This document shows positions 7,097 to 14,190 of a stretch of DNA of 31,399 nucleotides, in pieces. The DNA is from an uncultured Erysipelotrichales bacterium (GTDB lineage Bacteria; Bacillota_I; Bacilli_A; Erysipelotrichales; Coprobacillaceae). Under the pieces are notes generated by a model, which had not been told where the DNA came from, did not search any database, and worked only from the letters and a program-made list of their open reading frames with translations. The stretch is from positions 1 through 31,399 of the forward strand of contig CAJTTM010000029.1 in the NCBI GenBank assembly GCA_910579135.1, given 5' to 3'. Each line of letters starts with the position of its first letter. Positions within the stretch are counted from its first letter, which is position 1. The translations under genes were made by a program, and so were the position numbers.

Positions 7097-9730
7097 ATGG
7101 CAGAAAAAAAAGCTGTAAAAACTGAAGAGTGGACTAATGAAAAAATTGATGCTCATGTTGATGAGTTAGTTAATAAAGCATTGGTCGCTTTAGACAAATT
7201 TGAAGGATTAGATCAAGAAGCTGTTGATTATATCGTTGCTAAATGTTCAGTAGCTGGATTAGATCAACACGGTGTCTTAGCTGAAGCTGCAGTTAATGAA
7301 ACTGGGAGAGGTGTTTTCGAAGATAAAGCAGTTAAAAACTTATTTGCTTGTGAATATGTTACAAGTAATCTTCGTCATTTAAAAACTGTAGGAATTATCA
7401 ATGAAGACCCATTAACTGGTATTACTGAAATTGCAGAACCAGTAGGTGTTATTTGTGGTATTGTACCAACAACAAATCCTACTTCTACAGTTATCTTTAA
7501 ATCTTTGATTTCTTTAAAAACAAGAAATCCAATAATATTCTCATTCCATCCATCTGCATATGAATGCTCTGTAATGGCTGCTAAAGTCGTAAGAGATGCT
7601 GCAATTGCTGCTGGAGCTCCAGAAGATTGTATTCAATGGTTAGGAATGAAATCAATGTATGCAACTACTGCATTAATGAATCATCCTGGTGTTGCTACTA
7701 TTTTAGCAACTGGTGGTAATGCAATGGTTAAAGCTGCATATTCATGTGGAAAACCTGCTTTAGGTGTTGGTGCTGGTAACGTACCTGCTTATGTTGAAAA
7801 ATCTTGTGTATTACCTAGAGCTGTAAATGATATCGTATTATCAAAATCTTTCGATAATGGTATGATTTGTGCTTCTGAGCAAGCTGCAATCGTAGATCAT
7901 GAAATCTATGATGCGTTCAAGAAAGAAATTTCTAGATTCAAAGTTTACTGGGTAAATGCTGATGAAAAAGCAAAACTTGAAAATTATATGTTCCCAGATA
8001 GAGAAAAAGGTGTTATTCCTGCAGTTGTTGGTAAGCCTGCTACATGGATTGCTGAACAAGCTGGAATTAAAGTTCCTGAAGATACTCAAATTATCTTAGC
8101 TGAATGTAAAGAAGTTGGACCTAACGAACCATTAACTAGAGAAAAATTATCTCCAGTATTAGCTGTATTAAAAGCTTCTTCAACTGAAGATGGTATTGCA
8201 AAAGCAGCTGCTATGGTTGAATTTAATGGTTTAGGACATTCTGCTGCTATACATACACAAAACCATGATATTTCTGTAGAATTTGGTTTAAAATGTAAAG
8301 CAATCCGTGTTATTGAAAATGCACCATCTACATTTGGTGGTATCGGTTCTGTTTACAATGCATTTATTCCATCATTAACTTTAGGTTGTGGTTCTTATGG
8401 TCATAACTCAGTTTCTAATAACGTAAGTGCTGTAAACTTAATAAATATTAAGAGAATAGGGAGACGTAATAACAATATGCAATGGGTTAAACTTCCTCCA
8501 AAAATCTATTTTGAAAGAAATTCAATTAGATATTTAAGAGATATGAAAGTTATGAATAAAGCTATGATCGTTACTGATCATGGTATGTATAATTTAGGAT
8601 ATGTTGCTAAGATTGAAGACGTTATTAAACGTAGAAGAAATAAAGTTGATATTGAATTGTTCTTTGATGTAGAACCAGATCCAAGTATTGATACAGTAAT
8701 GAATGGAGTTGAATTAATGAGAAAATTCAATCCAGATGTTATTATCGCTTTAGGTGGAGGTTCTGCAATGGATGCCGCTAAAGTTATGTGGTTAATGTTT
8801 GAACATCCAGAAGTTAACTTTGATGATATTAAACAAAAATTCATGGATATTAGAAAACGTGCATTTAAGTTCCCTGAATTAGGAAAGAAAGCAAGATTAA
8901 TTTGTATCCCTACAACTTCAGGAACTGGATCAGAAGTTACTCCATTCGCAGTTATCACTGATAAGAGAGCTAACAAGAAATATCCATTAACTGATTATGC
9001 TTTAACTCCAACAGTTGCAATTATTGACCCAGAATTCGTAATGAGTTTACCTGCTGCAATTGCTGCTGATACTGGTATTGATGTATTAACTCATGCTATT
9101 GAAGCTTATGTTTCTATTTTAGCAAGTGATTTCACTGATGGATGGGCAAAACAAGCTGTTAAGTTAGTATTTGATTACTTAGAAAGATCAGTTAAGAATG
9201 GTAAGAATGATCCTGAAGCAAGAGAAAAAATGCATAATGCTGCAACTATCGCAGGTATGGCATTTGCTAATGCTTTCTTAGGTATGAACCACTCATTAGC
9301 TCATAAGATTGGTGGAGAATGGCACGTACCTCATGGTCGTACTAATGGTATCTTATTACCACATGTTATTAGATATAATGGTACTATCCCAACTAAGTTA
9401 AATATCTGGCCAAAGATTGAAAACTATAAAGCTGATGTTAAATATATGGAATTAGCTCAATTAATTGGATTAAAGCCTAAAAATCCAGCTGAAGGTGTTA
9501 AGATGTTTGCTGATGCATGTGAAGAATTATGTGCTAAAGTTGGTGTTGCTTGCAACATTAAATCTCAAGGAATTGATAAGGATGCATGGATGGAATCTGT
9601 TCATAGAATGGCTATGAATGCTTATGAAGATCAATGTACACCTGCAAATCCAAGAATGCCTATGGTTAAGGATATGGAAGATATCTTAGTTAAGATCTAC
9701 GATTTCGAAACTAAATTTGCTAAAAAATAA
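7097..9730 (+). CDS. adhE: Bifunctional acetaldehyde-CoA / alcohol dehydrogenase
   Basis: It reduces acetyl-CoA to acetaldehyde and then ethanol, re-oxidising two NADH, and is the main fermentative ethanol enzyme of anaerobes. At 877 residues it is full length. The N-terminal aldehyde dehydrogenase half (about 1-440) holds the catalytic cysteine C258 in NGMICASEQA. The C-terminal iron-dependent alcohol dehydrogenase begins near residue 461 (MQWVKLPPKIYFERNS). It has the NAD-binding GGGSAMD at about 553-559 and iron-ligand histidines in LTHAIEAY (H666), HSLAHKIGG and HVPHGRTNG. A GGAGG site (7085-7089) precedes the ATG. It is monocistronic, with terminators on both sides and a likely Rex operator at its promoter. 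Family members assemble into long helical filaments. Confidence 0.97.
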   Translation: MAEKKAVKTEEWTNEKIDAHVDELVNKALVALDKFEGLDQEAVDYIVAKCSVAGLDQHGVLAEAAVNETGRGVFEDKAVKNLFACEYVTSNLRHLKTVGIINEDPLTGITEIAEPVGVICGIVPTTNPTSTVIFKSLISLKTRNPIIFSFHPSAYECSVMAAKVVRDAAIAAGAPEDCIQWLGMKSMYATTALMNHPGVATILATGGNAMVKAAYSCGKPALGVGAGNVPAYVEKSCVLPRAVNDIVLSKSFDNGMICASEQAAIVDHEIYDAFKKEISRFKVYWVNADEKAKLENYMFPDREKGVIPAVVGKPATWIAEQAGIKVPEDTQIILAECKEVGPNEPLTREKLSPVLAVLKASSTEDGIAKAAAMVEFNGLGHSAAIHTQNHDISVEFGLKCKAIRVIENAPSTFGGIGSVYNAFIPSLTLGCGSYGHNSVSNNVSAVNLINIKRIGRRNNNMQWVKLPPKIYFERNSIRYLRDMKVMNKAMIVTDHGMYNLGYVAKIEDVIKRRRNKVDIELFFDVEPDPSIDTVMNGVELMRKFNPDVIIALGGGSAMDAAKVMWLMFEHPEVNFDDIKQKFMDIRKRAFKFPELGKKARLICIPTTSGTGSEVTPFAVITDKRANKKYPLTDYALTPTVAIIDPEFVMSLPAAIAADTGIDVLTHAIEAYVSILASDFTDGWAKQAVKLVFDYLERSVKNGKNDPEAREKMHNAATIAGMAFANAFLGMNHSLAHKIGGEWHVPHGRTNGILLPHVIRYNGTIPTKLNIWPKIENYKADVKYMELAQLIGLKPKNPAEGVKMFADACEELCAKVGVACNIKSQGIDKDAWMESVHRMAMNAYEDQCTPANPRMPMVKDMEDILVKIYDFETKFAKK

Positions 9731-9737
9731 TGAATTC

Positions 9738-9766
9738 AAAAAGATGCAAAACTTTGCATCTTTTTT
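9738..9766 (+). terminator. adhE intrinsic terminator
   Basis: GATGCAA (9743-9749) pairs with TTGCATC (9754-9760), extended by A-runs pairing with the six T at 9761-9766. It lies 12 bases after the adhE stop. Confidence 0.85.
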
Positions 9767-9813
9767 CTTTACTTTAGACTTAAACTAACGTAACATATAA
9801 TAAGGTGACGAAT

Positions 9814-10461
9814 ATGAAATTAATGAAAAATATTATTTTAGTAATTTCAATTATTGCTTTATTATTTCAATTCTATGTAGATATTTCACCTATTGTAGAT
9901 TTTTCTCTTGAAGGTAGAGTAATGATTGTTTTAATAGAAGTTTTTGGTTTTTTATATGTTTATTTTTGGTATAGGAATAAAGTAGATGAAAAGATAAGAC
10001 AACGTTATTTTAAGTATTTAATATGGTTATTATTTTCTATTTATTTAATTAATCTTATCTATTTATTGTTTTTAGATGGTGAATTAGGTAGAGATATTAG
10101 ATTTTTAGAGAATATAGATGAATATATGAAATATAATGTGAATTTAAAACCATTTCATACTATAAAATTATTTATAAATAGTTATTATCAAGGAAATCTT
10201 CCTTTAACTATGATTGCAGTTAATTTAATGGGTAACCTTGTTGCATTTATGCCTTTCGCTTTCTTTTTGCCTATTTTATTTTCTAGCCAAAATAAATGGT
10301 ATAACATTTTTATAACTATGTCTTTTATTATTGTTTTAGCTGAAATTATACAAGTTTTTACAATGACTGGAAGTGGAGATATAGATGATTATATTTTAAA
10401 TATTATAGGTAGTATGATTGCTTATTTTATACTTATGTATTTGAAAGGAAAAAGGAAATGA
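9814..10461 (+). CDS. VanZ-like membrane protein
   Basis: A 215-residue integral membrane protein with about five hydrophobic helices. VanZ-family landmarks are VNLKPFHTI (108-116), NLMGNLVAFMPFAFFLP (137-153), an acidic helix ending AEIIQ (176-180), and GDIDDYILNIIGS (188-200). The family is named after a protein giving low-level teicoplanin resistance, but most members have no defined role and probably act on lipid-linked or envelope substrates. The ATG at 9814 is chosen over an in-frame GTG at 9805, because that GTG is part of the AAGGTGA ribosome site. The stop overlaps the next start (ATGA), so it is coupled to the NusG_II-like gene. Confidence 0.85.
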   Translation: MKLMKNIILVISIIALLFQFYVDISPIVDFSLEGRVMIVLIEVFGFLYVYFWYRNKVDEKIRQRYFKYLIWLLFSIYLINLIYLLFLDGELGRDIRFLENIDEYMKYNVNLKPFHTIKLFINSYYQGNLPLTMIAVNLMGNLVAFMPFAFFLPILFSSQNKWYNIFITMSFIIVLAEIIQVFTMTGSGDIDDYILNIIGSMIAYFILMYLKGKRK

Positions 10462-10811
10462 AAAAGAAAGATATAATAGTTATAACAGTATTATTGCTTA
10501 TTATAGGAGGAATATATTTTTTCTATTCTTCTTTTTTTAATACAACTGAATATGCTTATGTTTATTATCATAATGAAGTGATTGATAAGATAGATATAAA
10601 CATTGATAAAACTTATACTTATAAAGGCGATTATGGATCATTTTCAATAGAGGTAAATCATCAAAAATATCATGCTATAAATGTGCAATGTCCTAACCAT
10701 GATTGTGAGAAAGTGGGTTGGGTCAATAAAGGAAATTCAACATCTATTATATGTGTACCAAATCAAATTTATGTTTTACAAGAAAATAAATCTATTAACG
10801 ATATTGATTAA
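10458..10811 (+). CDS. NusG domain II-containing membrane-anchored protein
   Basis: A 117-residue protein with one N-terminal membrane anchor (about 5-27) and an extracytoplasmic beta domain. The domain matches the stand-alone NusG_II family: a YVYYHNEVIDKI strand, then CPNHDC (C78, C83), a VGW turn, and IICVPN (C99 to N102). The three cysteines and the PN turn are typical of the family. Its function is not established; it is unrelated in role to the transcription factor NusG. It overlaps the VanZ-like gene by four bases (ATGA), and the two are probably co-translated. It may fold outside the membrane as a metal- or cofactor-handling accessory, but that is inference. Confidence 0.8.
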   Translation: MKKKDIIVITVLLLIIGGIYFFYSSFFNTTEYAYVYYHNEVIDKIDINIDKTYTYKGDYGSFSIEVNHQKYHAINVQCPNHDCEKVGWVNKGNSTSIICVPNQIYVLQENKSINDID

Positions 10812-10820
10812 AATTATTTC

Positions 10821-10849
10821 TTTTCATTCAATATCATTTGTTATATACT
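10821..10849 (+). promoter_or_regulatory. Candidate azlCD promoter
   Basis: TTTTCA (10821-10826) and TATACT (10844-10849) are spaced by 17 bases, with a start near 10856 and a short leader. The -35 is weak. Without it, azlC would rely on read-through from the preceding pair, since no terminator is visible in the gap. Confidence 0.4.
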
Positions 10850-10867
10850 AAGAATCGGTGATTATTT

Positions 10868-11578
10868 ATGAGTAAAAAAGAATTATGGATTCAGGGAATG
10901 AAGGATGGTATTCCTATATGTGTAGGTTATTTTGCAGTTTCTCTTACCTTTGGTATACAATGTGGTATTGGAGGATTAAGTATATTTGAAGCTATTATGA
11001 TATCAATTACAAACTTAACTTCTGCAGGGCAATTTGGTGGATTGAATTTAATAGTTGCTAGAGCAAGTTATTTTGAAATGTTATTTACACAACTTATTTT
11101 AAATATTAGATATGTATTGATGTCTACATCATTATCACAGAAGATAGAAAAAGAAACATCTCTTTTTCAAAGATTAATTGTATCTCATGGAATAACAGAT
11201 GAGATATTTGGAATATCTATGCTTCAAAAAGGAAAATTATCACCTTATTATTCATATGGAGCAATGAGTGTAGCTATACCTGGATGGACAATAGGAACCT
11301 TGGTAGGAATTTCTTTGGGTAATATATTACCTCTTAACTTATTAAATGCCTTATCAATTGCAATATATGGAATGTTTTTAGCTGTTATTATTCCTCCAGC
11401 TAAAAAGAACAAAAAAATATTATTGGTTGTTATATTATCAATGATGTTAAGTGGATTATTTGAAATATTGCCTATTTTAAATCAAATTTCAAGTGGATTT
11501 AAAATCATTATCGTTACAATTATTGTTGCATCGTGGGCAGCATATAAGTTTCCAATAAAGGAGGAGGACAATGCATAA
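10868..11578 (+). CDS. azlC: AzlC family branched-chain amino acid exporter, large subunit
   Basis: A 236-residue membrane protein of the AzlC (LIV-E) family, which with small AzlD subunits exports branched-chain amino acids and their analogues. The N-terminal region GMKDGIPICVGYFAVSLTFG is characteristic, followed by a hydrophobic core with NLTSAGQFGG and LILNIRYVLMSTSLSQK, both conserved in AzlC. Several membrane helices continue to the C-terminus (about 180-230). A GGTGAT ribosome site precedes the ATG. Its 3' end overlaps azlD by eight bases, the standard arrangement for this two-gene transporter. No AsnC/Lrp-type regulator is adjacent, unlike the Bacillus azl operon. Confidence 0.9.
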   Translation: MSKKELWIQGMKDGIPICVGYFAVSLTFGIQCGIGGLSIFEAIMISITNLTSAGQFGGLNLIVARASYFEMLFTQLILNIRYVLMSTSLSQKIEKETSLFQRLIVSHGITDEIFGISMLQKGKLSPYYSYGAMSVAIPGWTIGTLVGISLGNILPLNLLNALSIAIYGMFLAVIIPPAKKNKKILLVVILSMMLSGLFEILPILNQISSGFKIIIVTIIVASWAAYKFPIKEEDNA

Positions 11579-11876
11579 TATACATATTTATATTCTTATC
11601 ATGGCAATCGTTACCTATTTAATAAGAGCATTACCATTAACACTTATACATAAAGAAATCAATAATCAATTTATCAAATCATTCCTATACTATATACCTT
11701 ATGTCACATTAGCTGCTATGGTTTTTCCTGCTATACTCTATTGCACAGGTAATACAGTAACAGCTATCGTAGGTTTTATAACTGCTTTATTTTTATCTTA
11801 TAAAGAACAAAGTTTAACAATTGTTGCTTTATGTGCTTGTATAAGTGTTTATTTAGCAGAACTTGTTATTGGATAA
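11571..11876 (+). CDS. azlD: AzlD family branched-chain amino acid exporter, small subunit
   Basis: A 101-residue protein with four hydrophobic helices. It has the AzlD pattern: an N-terminal helix followed by TYLIRALPLTLI (about 16-27), then FIKSFLYYIPYVTLAAMVFPAIL and a C-terminal helix. It partners AzlC in the membrane. The strong GGAGGAGG ribosome site lies within the end of azlC, and the start overlaps azlC by eight bases. A clear terminator follows the stop, so the two-gene unit ends here. Confidence 0.9.
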   Translation: MHNIHIYILIMAIVTYLIRALPLTLIHKEINNQFIKSFLYYIPYVTLAAMVFPAILYCTGNTVTAIVGFITALFLSYKEQSLTIVALCACISVYLAELVIG

Positions 11877-11886
11877 AAGCTTTGAT

Positions 11887-11928
11887 ACTATCTCAATACT
11901 TCTTCAAAGAAGTAAGAGATAGTTTTTT
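11887..11928 (+). terminator. azlCD intrinsic terminator
   Basis: ACTATCTC (11887-11894) pairs with GAGATAGT (11916-11923). An inner stem ACTTC (11898-11902) pairs with GAAGT (11909-11913), and a T-run extends to 11928. The promoter of the MarR operon begins two bases further on. Confidence 0.9.
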
Positions 11929-11929
11929 A

Positions 11930-11957
11930 TTGACATAAAAAACTATTGTGATATAAT
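11930..11957 (+). promoter_or_regulatory. Strong promoter of the marR-ABC operon
   Basis: A perfect TTGACA (11930-11935) and a perfect TATAAT (11952-11957) are separated by 16 bases. This is the closest match to consensus in the window. Such a strong promoter is expected where a repressor normally holds it off. Confidence 0.9.
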
Positions 11958-11997
11958 ACATAGCAAACTATATAGCTTGCTATGTAATTTGCTATGT
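11957..11997 (+). promoter_or_regulatory. Palindromic operator, probably for the adjacent MarR repressor
   Basis: Arms TACATAGCAA (11957-11966) and TTGCTATGTA (11977-11986) are perfectly complementary, around a central CTATATAG palindrome (11968-11975). Together they form a 30-bp palindrome broken only at positions 11967/11976. A further half-site TTGCTATGT lies at 11989-11997. The palindrome begins on the last base of the -10 and covers the expected start site, so a bound dimer would block initiation. Confidence 0.8.
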
Positions 11998-12009
11998 TGG
12001 AGGTATGTC

Positions 12010-12444
12010 ATGGATAATGAAGAAATAAAAATGGGTGCTTTATTTAGATGGATCAATAATACATTTGAACAAAGAATTAATGAGATGTTAAAAAAGCATG
12101 ATTTAACAAGATCACAATGTGATATTCTTTTATATTTGACAAAATCAAGTCATAAAGGTATTGATAATATTACTCAAAGAGATATTGAAAAAACTTTTCG
12201 TATTTCTAATCCAACAGTAACTGGATTACTTAATCGTTTAGAATCAAAAGAATTTATTGGAAGAAAAGTTTCTTCTAAAGATGCAAGATATAAATATATT
12301 GTATTGAGTGATAAAGCAATTAGGGTGTTAAATGAGATAAAATTATCATTAGATGAAAATGAAAGAAAAGTTTTTTCTTGTTTAAGTGAAGATGAAGTAG
12401 ATACTTTAAAGAGTATTTTATTAAAGATTGTTAGTGATTTATAG
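12010..12444 (+). CDS. MarR family transcriptional repressor
   Basis: A 144-residue winged-helix regulator. The MarR fold is visible: an N-terminal dimer helix, a recognition region around ISNPTVTGLLNRLESKEFIGRK, the wing SSKDARYKYIVLSDKA, and a C-terminal dimerisation helix. MarR proteins bind palindromes as dimers and release them on binding phenolic or drug-like ligands. The ATG at 12010 is chosen over upstream in-frame codons from 11977, because GGAGGT (11999-12004) sits directly in front and the upstream part lies in the operator. It is the first gene of an operon with two ABC exporter genes, 15 bases away, and most likely represses its own operon. Confidence 0.92.
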   Translation: MDNEEIKMGALFRWINNTFEQRINEMLKKHDLTRSQCDILLYLTKSSHKGIDNITQRDIEKTFRISNPTVTGLLNRLESKEFIGRKVSSKDARYKYIVLSDKAIRVLNEIKLSLDENERKVFSCLSEDEVDTLKSILLKIVSDL

Positions 12445-12459
12445 AAAGAGAGGTATTTT

Positions 12460-14190
12460 ATGGTAAAGACATTATTAAAACAAACGAAAGAATATAAAAA
12501 GTATTCCCTAATGACTATGGGAGCAGCAGCATTAGAAGTTGTTTTAGAAATTTTAATTCCGTTATTGATGGCTGGTTTAATAGATAATGGAATTGAAGCC
12601 AAAGATATGAATGCAGTTTTTATATATGGATCAATTATGTTCTTATTTGCGATTGGAACCTTATCTTTAGGTTTTTTAGCTGGTAAATTTGCAGCTCATG
12701 CTTCAACTGGATTTGCATCTAATTTAAGAGAAGCAATGTATGTTAATATTCAAACATTTTCTTTTTCAAACATTGATAAATACAGCACAGCTGGATTAGT
12801 GACACGTTTAACTACTGATGTGACTAATGTTCAAATGGCTTATCAAATGATTATTAGAACTCTTATTCGTGCGCCAATGAATTTAGTGTGTGCCTTATTT
12901 ATGGCGTTTATGATTAATGCAAGATTGAGTTTAATATTTGTTGGGGCTATTTGTTTCTTAGTTGTTGTATTAGGGATAATCATGTTTTTTGCAATGAGAT
13001 ATTTTAATCAAGTTTTTCCAAAATATGATGAATTAAATGAAAGTGTACAAGAGAATGTTGTTGCAATTAGAGTTGTTAAATCTTTTGTAAGAGAAAAATA
13101 TGAAAATGAAAAATTTAAAAATGCAGCTGAAAATATAAACCGACTATTCATCAAAGCTGAAAGTGTTTTATCATTTAACAATCCTGCAATGATGCTTTCT
13201 GTATATACATGTATTTTACTTTTATCATGGTTAGGAGCAAAAAGTATTGTTGGAGGGACATTAACAACTGGACAATTAACAAGTTTATTCAGTTATGTTA
13301 TGAATATTATGATGTCACTTATGATGTTATCTATGGTATTTGTTATGATTACGATGTCTATTGCATCAGGTAAACGTATTGCAGAGGTTATTAATGAAAA
13401 ATCAGATTTAGTATCTCCAAATAATGCATATATGGAAGTGAAAAATGGACAAATTGATTTTAATCATGTTAACTTTTCATATAAACATGGTAGTGGAGAA
13501 CCTGTATTAAAAGATATAGATATCCATATTCAAAGTGGAGAAACAATTGGAATTATTGGTGGAACTGGAAGTGCCAAGAGTAGTTTAGTTAACCTTATTA
13601 GTCGTTTATATGATGTTAATGAAGGAAGTGTTTTAGTAGGAGGAAAAGATGTAAGAGAGTATGATCTTGAAACATTAAGAGATGAAGTTTCTGTTGTTCT
13701 TCAAAAGAATGTTTTATTTAGTGGTACAATTTTAGAAAATCTAAGATGGGGAAATGAAAATGCAACATTAGAGGAATGTCAAGAAGCTTGTCGTTTATCA
13801 TGTGCAAGTGAATTTGTTGAACAATTTCCTATGGGTTATGAAACATATATTGAACAAGGTGGTTCAAATGTTTCTGGTGGACAAAAACAAAGATTATGTA
13901 TTGCCAGAGCATTGTTAAAAAAACCTAAAATTTTAATTTTAGATGATTCTACAAGTGCTGTTGATACTGCAACTGATGCTTCTATTCAAAAATCATTTGA
14001 AGAATGCATTCCAGAAACAACAAAAATCATTATTTCTCAAAGAATTTCTTCAGTACAAAATGCTGATAGAATTATTGTATTAGAAGATGGTCAAATTAAT
14101 GGATTTGATACACATGAACACTTATTAGAAACAAATGAAATTTATAAAACTATCCATGAAACTCAAATAAAAGGAAAGGAGGAAGCATAA
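12460..14190 (+). CDS. ABC exporter half-transporter with degenerate ATP site (first subunit)
   Basis: A 576-residue fused membrane/ATPase half-transporter of the multidrug exporter type: six helices in about 15-300, ATPase domain from about 330. Key positions are altered. Walker A reads GGTGSAKSS (367-375, A372 where G is usual), the catalytic glutamate after Walker B is aspartate (LILDDSTS, D496), and the switch histidine is glutamine (ISQRIS, Q527). Its signature VSGGQ (S472-Q475) is intact. This pattern marks the degenerate member of heterodimeric exporters such as BmrCD or TM287/288. Its partner is the next gene, which overlaps it by one base (TAATG). Expression is probably drug-inducible through the upstream MarR protein. 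Confidence 0.92.
   Translation: MVKTLLKQTKEYKKYSLMTMGAAALEVVLEILIPLLMAGLIDNGIEAKDMNAVFIYGSIMFLFAIGTLSLGFLAGKFAAHASTGFASNLREAMYVNIQTFSFSNIDKYSTAGLVTRLTTDVTNVQMAYQMIIRTLIRAPMNLVCALFMAFMINARLSLIFVGAICFLVVVLGIIMFFAMRYFNQVFPKYDELNESVQENVVAIRVVKSFVREKYENEKFKNAAENINRLFIKAESVLSFNNPAMMLSVYTCILLLSWLGAKSIVGGTLTTGQLTSLFSYVMNIMMSLMMLSMVFVMITMSIASGKRIAEVINEKSDLVSPNNAYMEVKNGQIDFNHVNFSYKHGSGEPVLKDIDIHIQSGETIGIIGGTGSAKSSLVNLISRLYDVNEGSVLVGGKDVREYDLETLRDEVSVVLQKNVLFSGTILENLRWGNENATLEECQEACRLSCASEFVEQFPMGYETYIEQGGSNVSGGQKQRLCIARALLKKPKILILDDSTSAVDTATDASIQKSFEECIPETTKIIISQRISSVQNADRIIVLEDGQINGFDTHEHLLETNEIYKTIHETQIKGKEEA

Noticed and set aside
8578..8976. Minus-strand 132-codon open frame opposite adhE
   Set aside because: A shadow of the strongly coding adhE strand, with no ribosome site and no recognisable protein.
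9773..9801. Promoter with TATAAT at 9796-9801 for the VanZ-like gene
   Set aside because: Transcription would start at about 9808, leaving the ribosome site upstream of the mRNA; the -35 is also poor.
12174..12602. Minus-strand 142-codon open frame across marR and the ABC gene start
   Set aside because: Overlaps two clear plus-strand genes and has no start signals.
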